A DNA stretch of 17,283 nucleotides from Cochliopodium minus (GCA_024220525.1 JAMYWO010000018.1:74607-91889); one strand, 5' to 3'. Shown: positions 1 to 9,592, counted from the stretch's first letter. The notes: generated from the letters alone by a model not told the origin. Translations and numbers: made by a program.

Positions 1-110
1 AAAAAATAAAAAATAAAAAATAAAAAATAAAAATAAAAATAAAAATAAAAATAAAAATAAAAATAAAAATAAAAATATGAAGAGAAAAATTGAACAAAAA
101 AAAAATTAAC
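1..110. repeat. A(5-6)T microsatellite within an intron of the giant gene
   Basis: The first ~76 bases are tandem AAAAAT/AAAAAAT units with almost no other sequence. On the minus strand this lies just after a plausible splice donor (GTTAAT, GT at 110-109), so it is most simply intron sequence of the giant gene, whose later exons lie outside the window. Read as coding it would give only alternating Phe/Ile/Leu, which is unlikely to be protein. Confidence 0.7.
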
Positions 111-3100
111 TTCGAAGATTCGATGGCAAGAGAAATGGCATGGATGAGATCTTTGCGTGTGAAACCCTTACGGAGTAAATAGATCTCCTCATGGGTTTTG
201 TAAAACTTGGACCAACTGTCCTCCATTTCTTCGAGGTAAGAGGAGGCACAAAGCATCTTCTTTTTGTCCTCTTCTGTCAAGTGGAGGGGGAACTTGTCGT
301 TTTTATGGTTGCTGGGAAATTTGGTGATGCATTCTATGTACTTTCCAAATTCCAGTTTTGAATTTTCTTCAAAGTCGTCTATTTCAAACAAAAATTGATC
401 CTCAAACAATATCGTTTTGTTTTGTGGGAGCTTAACCTTTTTTTTTTGTTGAAAAAAAAAAATTAAATTAAATTGAATTATGTAAGTTAATTTTTTTTTA
501 TTAAAAAAGTTTCTCAAAAAAATCTTGGATACAAATTCATTAAATGATTTCCATTAAAAAAAAAAAAATTTTTTGTAAACACAACTTGACATATCTTATC
601 AGAAAGTAAAATTTTTGAGCATTTTTTTTGAAGTTAATTAAATAAGTAAATTTAAAAAATGTTGAAAAATATAATCAAAAAAAAAATGTAGAAATAAATT
701 GACAAAAAAAAGAACGAGAGAGAAATTATAAATAAAAAGAAAGGAAGAATTGATAAATGAATAAAAACCATACCAAATCTTCCACTGGAATAAAAACTGA
801 AGAGTTTTCCCAATGGACAGTATCAGCCAACTCGATACTCTTGGAGACGAAATATTTGAGGAAATCATAGAGGCAGTAGGTGTTGAACTTTTGCTCGATG
901 AAAGTGTTGACGATGATCTCAGCATCATTGAAATAAGAGGTGTTGGGGAAAGGATATTTCTTAAAGGGAGATTTGAACAAGCCCTTTTCATCAAAGTATT
1001 GTTCCATGTAGTTTTGAATTTTGCTTTTGTCGCTTTCGTAGTTTCTTCTTTGTCTCTCATTTTCTTCTTTCATGTGTGGCAACAAGTGAGTTCCTTATTT
1101 TTTTGGTAAAAAAAATTAAAAAAATAATAAATAAATGAAAAAAATATAAATAAAAACAAAAATAAAAAATAAAATATAAAAAAACAAAAATAAAAAATAT
1201 AAAATATAAAATCATTAATAAAAAACCAAAAATAAAAATATAACAATAAATCAAATAAAAATAAAAATAAAAATAAAATAAAATAAAATAAAACAAAATA
1301 GAGAAATGTAAATAAAAATAGAAATTCTAAATGATGAAAAGAAAAAGAAAAAACCAAGAACAGGAGGATCTTTTAATTTCTCAAAAACAGTCTCTTGGAG
1401 AACAGAATATACTAAGGACTTTGGATTCAAGTTAGAGATTTCATAAGGCTTCAAACTGTGGGAGAGCTTGGGGAAAGAGGATTTGTTTCTGTGAACGATG
1501 AGAAGGATCTTGGAGAGAGGAAGCAAAACTTCAGAATAGTTTTCCAATTTTTTGGATCTGCTCAAAAGATGCAACAGAAAGGTGAAAAACTTTTGATAAG
1601 GAATAGTGGTGAGAGCAATTTCGTAGATGGGAAGAAAAAACTCGAGACGAAACTTTTTGGAAGAGATGAGATTGAAAGAATCAAAGGAGATGTTATTGTA
1701 GGAGATTTCAAAAGTATCCTCCAGCAATCTGGACAAATTGTGAAAGCTGTTGGTAGGCTCCGACTTGAAATCAGCAAAGACTCTGTTGTAAGAAAGACCA
1801 CTGTATTGTTTTTTGTCGTTGCTAAAGTTGTTTTTACGGTTGTTCGTGATGAGAGGAATCGATTGTTGCGAAAGTTTCTTCTCAGCTTGTTTCTTGGAGA
1901 ACTTTCTGATGGTTTGAAAGGCGAATTCTCCCAAAGTGATTTCCTTGAAAATGAATTCTTCCAGAACTTTTTCTTGATCAGGTTTCAAACGATTGAGGAT
2001 TGAGATATCTTCTTTTTGTCTTTCGTACATGAGCATCAGCTTTTGGAGATTCTCCAAGTTACTCTCTAAAAAGATTCTGGTTTCATTGATGCTGGATGAT
2101 TGATTGGTGAAAAGAAAATTCATTCGGATGCTTTCGAGCAAAATGAGAGCCACTTTGAGGGTGATGGCAATGCGGTTTCTGTTTGTGTTTTCTTTTATAT
2201 CAAAAAAGTATTTCAACAAATTGATTTGGTTGATGGAAAAAGGCTCATTTTGGCTGATCTTGTCAATTATCTCGAAAGAAACTTGATAACCATTCTTATC
2301 GAAAAAATCAATGGATTGATTGGATCCAAAGTTGAAGAAAAGTAAAGAAAGGAAAATGGTGGAATCAATGTCGGATTCTTCCAATCTTCTGAGCACCTTG
2401 TTTATGTTGTACTTGAAATAAGTAGTACCACTGTTGAAGGAATCGTCCTGAAAGTAAAGGTCAGAAACATAGTATTTCTTTTCGGAAAACTTTCTGTTAG
2501 GAATGACAATGATTTGTTCTTCTTCATCTTCTTCTTTGTTTAAAAGCAAGTAATGAGAAAAACCTTTCAAAAAAGGTAAATTTTGGTTGTTGGAGAGGAT
2601 GTATCCTTTAAACTGTTTGATGGTCCAGTGTTTTTTTTCCTCACTAAAGTTAAACTCTAAGGGGAACCTTGGAAGCGAGATGCACTGTAAAGTAGAAGCA
2701 GTTTTTTCTTCTATTTTGTTGGTCAAGAAAAAGATGTGGTCCCCATTTTCCAAGTGTAAAATTTTTCTGAATTAAAGAAAAGGGATTAAAAACTTTTGTA
2801 AATTAAAAAAAGAGGAAATTGGAATTTTTACCTGGAAAGAGAAAGTTGATCAATAGAAGACAATGGTACTAAATGGCTACCAAAACTGTTGACGATAGTG
2901 TTTTCAGTTAACTTCCAGACATAAAAGAGCTCAGTAACGAGAGATTTAGTGATAAAAATTTGGTTGAGCTTCTGGGAAAAAAAATGCAAAAAGCCTGGTT
3001 TGATGATAGAAGGTAAAGAAGAGAGCAAATATTTGGGAATGTATCTCAAAAACTCCTCTCTTTTCTTATCATAAAATTCTATGATGAGCTCTTTGTCCTT

Positions 3101-6100
3101 AAACATGATAAATCTATATTTTGGATCATCCACAGAGACATAACACGAGAATTCTTTTTTGGTAACCTCATCGATTGATACAGTAACTGCAACCAATATG
3201 TTCTGATCTCCGAGGAATTCTTTGAACACAGGGTTGTTGCTGATGACAGATGGTAAGTTTTGGTAAGGTCTCCCATTATAATAAATTTTCCCTTCAACCA
3301 CATCTATTTGGTAATTCCCATTAGTGACTATTCCATTGTTGTAATTAAAGTTCACCTTTAAATTTAAGATTGAATCAAAATAATAAAAAAAAGAAAAAAA
3401 AATTACATCTTGTTGTTGCCACTTTGGAATCACTTTTTTCATGAGATCAATAAAGTAATTAGACTTGAGCAAATTTAACATGAACTTTTCAGATTTCAAG
3501 CAAAAAGATTCCACGTAGAGGTGAATGTAGCTGGGAATGGTGGCTCCTTGGATCCTAAGTTTCTCAATTTCCATTTTGGAATCAATGAGCTTTTCAACAT
3601 CCAATTGAGTAATCTTTTCAGAATCAATGAAAGAAAGGATGATCAAAGAATGGATGTAAATGAGTTGCAAATCATCCTGCAAATCTTCTTTCAGCCAATC
3701 AAAAAGAAATTCCCTTATTTTCCTGCTTTTTTGCAAGACGATAATCTTGGAATCAGAGTCCATGAATCCATAAAAAAGAAAAAGAACTTCCAAACAATCT
3801 CCCACCTCCTTAAAATTGGAAGGTCTCTCTTTCATGTACATGCAGTTGCCAAAAATGACATCAACAACGCCCATGATGACCTTGAGATCGACCTTCAACA
3901 AATGGAGAAGAAGAGGGGTGTCATTCACAGAGTTTCTAAACTCAAACAAAGTTTGGAGGATTATCTTATTATATTTTTTGGGTAACTTTTTGTTTTTAAG
4001 TGCATTGTGTAAACGATGAATTTGAATAAGGGGACAAGATCTAATAAAAGTGATATCAAAAAACTCATTTTTCTCTAAATCTTTTGGTTTCTCATTTTGC
4101 ATAGAAATGATGGAGTTTTCTGTGACGTGTTCGTTCTCGTATACTGCCTTGCTGAGGTGGAAAGTGGAAGACCTGTGGTAAGGAATGTACGAAAAGGAAT
4201 CCACCGCGGAACACTCCAAATCCTTGATTATCACTCTGCTCTCGAAGAAATTGTACTTAAAGTTGTGTACCACTCTCAGTCCCTTTTTGTACTTGATCTT
4301 TGCAAACCCATCTAACGATTCCTTACACAATATCGCTCTTTTTCTGAGTTTATGGAATAAAACAGGCTAATTTTGAAAGGAAAATATGAGTTTTTATTTA
4401 TTAAAAAAAATGATTAATTTTAAAAAAATTTACCAAGATTCCTAACAAAAAAAATGGTTTACACATTTAAGTAATTTTCAAAAAAAAATTTTTTTTACTT
4501 TCAGTATCTGCAAAAATGTCAGCAGAAGCCCTACAAATGTATTCCTCACCATAATTGAGAATTCTCTCCTTGACAGTCAAAGAATCACCACCAGTATTGG
4601 CAATGTCATAACAAATACGAACATCGGGATCTAATTTGTGAGAATCTAAATTGATAGTAACAATATCTTGCTTTAAATTGAATAATTCCGTTTTTTTATT
4701 TCCACTGTTAATGTTCACAAAAAACTTTTTCACTGCGAATATGACTTCAGTCCACATTTTGTCTGTGCATACAAGCTCGTCCACTTTGTTCTCGAATCTT
4801 TGTTCGTTTCTACTTGAACTGAAGCACTTGGTGGAAAATTTCATGTTTTTGAATAAGTTTCCATATTTGGTGTCTTTTTTAAGAAAATTGATTTTAATTT
4901 TAATTTAATTTTTTTTTTTTTTTACCACTTTTGATTAAAATAATAGTGATGGCATATACAAAGTATTGAAAGCACAAGTACTTGGTATAAATGGAGGGAT
5001 CCTTGGAATAGAAGTAAAGAGTTTTCATGGCCTCAGAAAAAGTACCGCACAAATTGGAAAGATATCTGGCAAAAGTAATGTCATTGGAGGAAAAATTGTA
5101 CATTTCATGATTCAAAACATCCAAGTTGTACAACTGCCCGACTAAAGCATCGAAACTGATCGAGATGATAAGAGAATCTCTTATGTCAGAGGAATTTAAC
5201 TTTTTAATATCCGACATGAATTTTTCGAGGTCAATCAGAATCGTTTTCTTTTCCAGGTTGATGGGTATGTTGCTTTTCTTTGCCACTATTGTCTGGCTTT
5301 GTAATTGCATTGGTTGAGAGGATCCATAGGAGATGTTGAGATTCGGTGGTGTGAAAGGTTGGAATTGGAAGAGAATTGATTTTTTGGAACCAATATCATT
5401 GTAGAGATTCTCTTCCAACTGCTTGTTTTCGCTGATATGTTTCTCAATTTCATAAATCAAATTGGAGACACCTTCTATATAATGTTCTCTCAGATTCTCA
5501 TCGTTCAGATTAATGGTATCTCTCGATATCTTTTGGAATGCCTCGTGCAAAATGATAAAATATTTGTAATCTCCTTGTTTCTTGAATATTTCAAACAATT
5601 TACAAAGCAAATCATATTTGAAGCTGAAAAAAAATTCCTCTTCTTTTTCTATTGTCTCATTGAATCTCCTGAACAAAAGTGATATGGTGGAATAAATCAC
5701 ATGCCAAATGTGCAAGGGTGAATTGTGGAAGTATGGAAAAGATGTTGGCACTTGAATCGGATTCCCTTTAAGAGAGGATAGGATAACTTCATAAAGAGTA
5801 CTTTCTTTGCATGAAGCTTTATTATAACTTTTCAAGAATACCATCAAATCAATAATCTCGTGATTGATCAATCTGCTATCTATATTTTTGATTTCGAAAT
5901 AAGGTGAGGATAATGGCACTGCTCCATTTTTAGATGAAGAATGATATGGACTTCCTGGATTAACCAAAATCCAATCCAAATTTTCATTTTCGCTTTTCTG
6001 AATTAAAAGACAACAAACCCTTTCTTGATTTTTATCTTCTATTGTAGTTGAGACCAGACCACATGGTAAAATCATAAAATCATCTATAGAATTGATCCTC

Positions 6101-6396
6101 TCAAGTATTTTTTCCACCATTTTATTTCTCTCAGATAAATCATTATAATTTTTTAATTGTTCTATAGTCTCAAGATCTCTTTTCCAATTACTAAAAAGAT
6201 AGAGAAATTTATCTTTGATATCCAAAGTGAATTCAAAATCTTGGAGATGCAGATCAATAAGATCCAATATTTTCATTTCTGTTTTTTCATGATTCGGGCT
6301 AACATGGTAGGAGATATTCTCAAAACCAAAAATCAATTCAGAACATTCAAGTATATCATGTTCCTCTTTATTAGGAATAAACAATGATGGTATCAT
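111..6396 (-). CDS. Giant DUF3638/DUF3645-family protein, N-terminal ~1798 residues (3' end outside window)
   Basis: Eight exons join in phase on the minus strand: 6396-4926, 4873-4499, 4441-4434, 4366-3407, 3355-2832, 2766-1355, 1093-774 and 436-111. They total 5396 nt, ending in phase 2 before a donor at 110. ATG at 6396 opens the frame and the divergent spacer follows it. Recognised by motif recall, not a search: residues ~961-985 (G-K-I-Y-Y-N-G-R-P-Y-Q-N-L-P) resemble the 'NGxPLxxLP...HPxYxxxFG' block of the ~3000-residue DUF6606/DUF3638/DUF3645 proteins. Residues ~1144-1175 (LPRFPLEF, then GYILSNNQ...LKGF..YLLL) and the following YFKYNINKVLRRL...FFNFGSNQ stretch also match that family. 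The Walker-like MGEGKS part of DUF3638 would lie beyond the window. Residues 109-152 (ILPCG ... LVNPGSPYH) are a separate conserved-looking N-terminal block. Some fungal homologues carry the name 'ubiquitinyl hydrolase', but the function is unknown. No signal peptide or membrane segment is obvious. Confidence 0.68.
437..773 (-). other. 337-nt intron of the giant gene
   Basis: Donor GTATGG (GT 773-772) and acceptor AAAAAG (AG 438-437). Joining in phase 0 gives V-E-D-L-V-K-L-P-Q-N and keeps the last exon open; the alternative donor at 768 runs into a TAG. It is the longest complete intron of this gene and holds AT-rich sequence with no recognisable element. Confidence 0.75.
1094..1354 (-). repeat. 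A/T-rich microsatellite intron (261 nt) of the giant gene
   Basis: This intron runs from donor GTTTTT (GT 1354-1353) to acceptor AAG (AG 1095-1094) and consists of tandem AAAAAT/AAAAT units on the plus strand. It joins phase 1 to phase 1 (CTT G | GA ACT), which gives V-L-G-T-H-L-L-P across the junction. Plus-strand frames through here are only low-complexity shadows. Confidence 0.75.
3356..3406 (-). other. 51-nt stop-free intron of length 3n in the giant gene
   Basis: Minus-strand GTAATT...TTAAAG, 51 nt, almost entirely A/T, between GAT and GTG in phase 0. Because it is 17 codons long and contains no stop, both the spliced form (Q-Q-Q-D-V-N-F-N-Y) and the retained form stay in frame. Its composition and size match the other short introns here, so splicing is the more likely default. 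Confidence 0.7.
4434..4441 (-). other. 8-nt microexon GAATCTTG of the giant gene
   Basis: Minus-strand context is TTTTTTGTTAG | GAATCTTG | GTAAATT. The upstream exon ends in phase 1 (GAA A, at 4499) and the downstream exon opens in phase 0 (CCT GTT TTA, from 4366). Joining these two directly reads into TAA after a few codons. Inserting the 8 nt gives AGA ATC TTG (R-I-L, residues 616-618) and restores a frame that stays open to the end of the next exon. The flanking introns are 57 and 67 nt, normal for this window. The call rests on splice signals and phase; no transcript was seen. Confidence 0.8.
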
Positions 6397-6723
6397 TTTT
6401 TTGCTTCTTGATTTTCTTTTTGTTTTGGAATAAAGTAATAAAACAAAATTAAGAATTAAAATGGAGTGGACATAATTGATCCGTAATTTAACAAAATGAA
6501 AAGATGGCTTGAGTAAAATTATTGAATAACTGATATTAAAATTTTATTTAAAATATCATTCAATCCAAAATTAAATCAAGTTTCTTATGCAAGCAAATAG
6601 GATTTAATCTGCGAAAATAATCAGAAAAATGATTAGAATTTTCAAAATCTTTTTAAATCAATGAATTTTATATCTCAGAGAATTTGAAAAAAAAAAAAAA
6701 TTTGTCCATTTTCATCTGGACAA
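6397..6723. promoter_or_regulatory. Divergent spacer between the giant gene and the SLC38A9-like gene
   Basis: These 327 nt separate two start codons pointing outwards, so both promoters and 5' UTRs probably lie here. No gene is seen. The sequence is AT-rich, with a poly-A tract just before a hairpin at 6701-6724 and an imperfect inverted repeat around 6520-6565 (ATTGAAT..GATATT against AATATC.ATTCAAT). No TATA box or factor site can be assigned with confidence in such composition. Confidence 0.6.
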
Positions 6724-6724
6724 A
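6701..6724 (+). promoter_or_regulatory. Hairpin reaching the A of the SLC38A9-like start codon
   Basis: TTTGTCC at 6701-6707 is perfectly complementary to GGACAAA at 6718-6724, with a 10-nt loop. The right arm includes the A of the ATG. It follows a run of A and is unusually GC-containing for this spacer. It could limit start-codon access in the mRNA or be a protein-binding palindrome; the role is inferred. Confidence 0.4.
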
Positions 6725-7874
6725 TGAGTGATTTGAAAGATATGCAGATTCATACATCAATAAATAATGAAGATGATTTAAGTTTTAATACAAATTCTAA
6801 TGATAAAGGAAGAAGACAACCATATATTCCTGACAGGAATTCAGATATGTACAATAGAATGAAATATTACAATTCCTTGACGAAAACTGGATTTAAAATA
6901 GAGCCACCAGCTCATGTTTTACCTCCAAATGTATTTCTTCCAATTGTATTTTATTCTCCAGATGAAAACAGCCAATCGAATAAACAATCAAGTATCGTGA
7001 CGATCTTTTCTCTGTGGAATTCAATGATGGTGAAAAAATTGAATTTATTATTTTTAAATATATATATTGGTTCATGGAGATAGAAACCAAATGAATTAGC
7101 TTTTTATACTTGCATTCCTTTTCCTAAAAATTAATTTTTTATAAATTAATTTAATAGGGATCTACTCTATTATCTCTTCCTTGGGGATTCACTCAAGCAG
7201 GATTTGTTGGAGGAATAGTTTGCGTGATATTAATTGGATTCATTACAATGTACACAGCCTATTTGATTCTCAAGTATTCCCAAGGATATGAAGATTTTTC
7301 AGATGTTTGTGAAGTATATATTGGCAAATTATCACAATATGTTGTCGGATTGGCTTCAATCATAATTTTAATAGGTAAAATAAAAGTTTGAATATTAAAT
7401 CTTATATAATATTTATAATTTCACAGAATAAAATAAAAAATATTAAATTATTTCAATGAAAACTTTTTTTTTGTAACAAAAGGTGCTTTGATCGCCTATT
7501 ACTGTCTGCTTTCGGACAGTTTATTTTCGATAGTGAACACAATAAGGGGGTTCGTAGACCATACACCAGATCCATCACCAACAAAGTACTGGACAAGAAA
7601 ATATGTACCCCTGTACATCACTGCTATTTTGTTCCCTCTCTGTAACACAAAGACTATCAACTTTTTATTGAAGCTTAACAGTTTTGGTGTCGTTTCTATC
7701 ATCACCATTTTGTCTTTCATTTTGTACACTTCTATTTTTGGCCATGGTATTCATTATACTGACAAAACTCCTGTTTTCGAAGCTTCTTTTCCTTTTTTTG
7801 CTGGTAATTTTTTTTTTATTTTNAGAAATGGATTGCTTTCCTTGATCATCTGTGTTGGTCAAAACTATTTTCAG
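6724..7874 (+). CDS. SLC38A9-like lysosomal amino-acid transporter/arginine sensor, 5' part only
   Basis: Exons 6724-7029, 7158-7374 and 7483-7874 join in phase (0, then 1), giving about 305 codons. Human SLC38A9 is a lysosomal transporter that signals luminal arginine to Rag-Ragulator and mTORC1. The similarity is clear from recall: a soluble N-terminus with YYNSLT (residues 48-53) and AHVLPP (63-68), then S-I-V-T-I-F-S-L-W-N-S-M-M-G-S-T-L-L-S-L-P-W-G (the first membrane helix, across the first splice), YEDFSDVCEVYIG, and ILIGALIAYY across the second. The last exon ends in VGQNYFQ at a GTACTC donor. The remaining membrane helices of an 11-helix protein are absent: the next sequence is A/T filler and then an antisense carrier gene. 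An N at 7823 sits in an intron-like stretch inside the last exon. Either the gene is broken or the assembly is. Confidence 0.8.
7804..7825 (+). other. Intron-like stretch with an ambiguous base (N at 7823)
   Basis: GTAATTTTTTTTTTATTTTNAG looks like a whole intron, but at 22 nt it is far below the 51-nt minimum seen elsewhere in the window. Splicing it gives GCT G | AA ATG, which runs into TGA. Read through, the frame stays open and reaches G-L-L-S-L-I-I-C, which matches the family. The simplest explanation is that the N marks missing sequence, perhaps an intron collapsed in assembly with or without a small exon. Confidence 0.55.
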
Positions 7875-8032
7875 GTACTCGTAACAATATCTAAAAAAAA
7901 ACTCAAAAAAATTAAAAAAAAACTTAAAAAAAATTAAAAAAATAAAAAAATTATAATTAAATTAAAAAATAATTAAAAAATAAATAAAAAAATTTTAATC
8001 AAAACAGAAATTAAAAATAAAAAAAAAAATAC
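7875..8032. other. Low-complexity filler between two 3'-truncated convergent genes
   Basis: This A/T-only stretch starts at a splice donor of the plus-strand gene (GTACTC) and ends at a splice donor of the minus-strand carrier (GTATTT). Each gene needs further exons beyond its donor, and none are present. It therefore looks like the fused halves of two introns, that is, a rearrangement breakpoint or an assembly join. Confidence 0.6.
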
Positions 8033-8478
8033 AAATAACTCATAATCCCTGGAATATCTCTCAGAAGAGTGGCAGAGAGACCTTTCCACAAACCGAAAAA
8101 GCCAGAATGACAATAAAAATGTTTGAAAGCTCTCACGGGATTTTTAAACTCCTCTTTCACTGTTCCTTTTCCCACTGCTCCTTTCTCTACTCCCCCTTCT
8201 TGAAGAATTTGCTGTCCCTGTATTTGCATGTTTATTTTAATCAATTCTCTTTTTTTTTTTTAATTAATAAATATTTTTTTAATTTTTTTTTTTTTTTTTT
8301 GTTGATTTTATTATATTTAAATTTTTTTATTGATTTTATTTTTTATTGATCTTTTAAATTTTTATTAATTGCTTTTAAATTTTTATTTAATTTAATTTTT
8401 ATTTTTTAAAACTAATTTACATGGGAGTAATTGCGAGAGCATATGGGATAGCTAAAAATGTTCATTATTATTTTTTTA

Positions 8479-8509
<31 letters not shown>

Positions 8510-9477
8510 TTATTTTTTATTTTTTTTTGTTTTTTTTTGGATTATTTTTTTTTTACTTGCGAAGAGAGAGAAGAGGAGGATTTTAGAGGAAGAAAAAGAG
8601 GAAGAGGGGTTGTAGTAATTTTGCAAGTTGCCATAAACTCCCAACAAAACCGAATTTGTGAACGAATCCCTTTTTTAAAATAAAAATTAAAATGTTTTAA
8701 AAATTAAATTAATAATCTTTAAATAATTAAATAAAAAATAATTTAAAATAAAAATAATAAAATAGTTTTAAATTTAAATTTTTTTACATTATTATTGGTG
8801 AACTTATTCCTCTGTAAAATCCTCTCACCTGAAATTTTTTTTTTTTTTTTTTTTTTTTTAATAACATTCTTTTTATTCTTTTTTTTTCTACCCCTTCGAA
8901 TTTGAATGTTTTGAGAGCGCAATCAAAGGCATTTTTGTATTGTTTTCCCATCATGTTTTGGGTTTGCAATCTTACCTTTAAAGAAATGAGATTGATTTAA
9001 TTTTTTTTTTAATTTTAATTTAATTTTTTATTATTTTTTATTTATTTTTTTTTATTTATTTTTTTTACTTTGACTTTTTTTTCAGTGAATAATTATTATT
9101 AAATTAATTTTTTATTTTTCAAATTTGAGCTCTAATATTTGATCTTTACTTGTATCTAATGGGAATCCTGCTTTGATGTAATCAAAAATAAAATTTAAAT
9201 CAAAAAATATAAAGGTAATTTGTGAAAAAGAGATATAAATAAATAAAATCACATACATAATACTCCACTCATCCCTCCCAATGTTCCACCTATAAAGCTT
9301 TTATTTTTTTTTATTGGATAGATCAATTTTGAAAAAAAAAATTTTTTCATAAAAAATTTTGTTGTTTCTCACCTCTTCAGGGGATGATCATATTCTTCGA
9401 TTTCATCTGGTTTCAGATTTGAAGAAATATAATTTAGTTCAAAGATGATTAATTGATTAAAAACGAAGTATACCCAT
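8033..9477 (-). CDS. Mitochondrial carrier (SLC25A20/29-like), two of three repeats, 3' end missing
   Basis: Ten exons join in phase: 9477-9474, 9406-9373, 9297-9257, 9170-9150, 9073-9069, 8975-8892, 8828-8788, 8669-8557, 8451-8421 and 8248-8033 (590 nt, ~196 residues). Solute carriers of this family sit in the mitochondrial inner membrane and have three ~100-residue repeats, each with a PX[DE]XX[KR] signature. Repeat 1 shows SFIGGTLGGMSGVLSGF then PLDTIKVRLQTQ (residues 30-41) and FEGVRGFYRGISSPI. Repeat 2 shows ITPIELIKINMQ (122-133) and GFFGLWKGLSATLLRDIPG. The DTIKVRLQTQ and RDIP elements favour the acylcarnitine/basic amino-acid carrier group, but the substrate cannot be assigned. Repeat 3 is absent: after the donor at 8032 only A/T filler remains. 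The start ATG in a 4-nt exon is the least certain part. Confidence 0.8.
9069..9073 (-). other. 5-nt microexon TCAAA of the mitochondrial carrier
   Basis: Minus-strand context is AAAAAAAAG | TCAAA | GTAAAAA. The upstream exon ends GAT ACA A (phase 1) and the downstream exon opens GTA AGA TTG in phase 0, so they cannot be joined directly: the frame would hit TGA. The 5 nt give ATC AAA, producing P-L-D-T-I-K-V-R-L-Q, the canonical carrier signature. Flanking introns are 76 and 93 nt. Confidence 0.88.
9474..9477 (-). other. Putative 4-nt first coding exon (ATG G) of the carrier
   Basis: ATG G is followed by GTATAC. The next acceptor, CTGAAACCAG at 9407, joins as G | AT GAA ATC to give M-D-E-I-E-E-Y-D-H-P-L-K-S, a typical carrier N-terminus. 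Without this splice the ATG frame stops after five codons, and the long frame of the following exon lacks an ATG. An unseen upstream exon is the alternative. Confidence 0.55.
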
Positions 9478-9592
9478 TTTTTTTTTTATTTTTTTAAAAA
9501 GAATGAATCAACCATTGAATCTTTTTTATTCCACTCACAATTGATTGATCAATAAAGTTTTTTTTTTGATCTCTTTTTGAATTTAAAAAAAA
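9478..9592. promoter_or_regulatory. Short divergent spacer between the carrier and permease genes
   Basis: Only 115 nt separate the two outward-facing start codons, so the promoters and 5' UTRs must overlap or be very compact. The sequence is A/T-rich with runs of T and A and the palindrome-like TTGATTGATCAA (9541-9552). No specific factor site is claimed. Confidence 0.5.

Noticed and set aside
2751-2753. A separate protein beginning at a TTG (minus strand, 2753)
   Set aside because: The codon is internal: the exon opens at 2766 after an AG acceptor and continues the upstream exon in phase (S-R-K-I-L-H-L-E-N-G). The same applies to apparent starts at 4330, 1085 and 15178.
813-2775. Several plus-strand open frames (for example 813-1109, 1458-2003, 2100-2345)
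   Set aside because: They lie antisense to well-joined exons of the giant gene and have no family resemblance; they are shadows of its codon use.
7875-9592. The carrier gene nested inside an intron of the SLC38A9-like gene
   Set aside because: The plus-strand sequence after the carrier starts a new gene (ATG at 9593 with a different family). No SLC38A9 C-terminal exons follow, and the carrier itself is truncated on the facing side.
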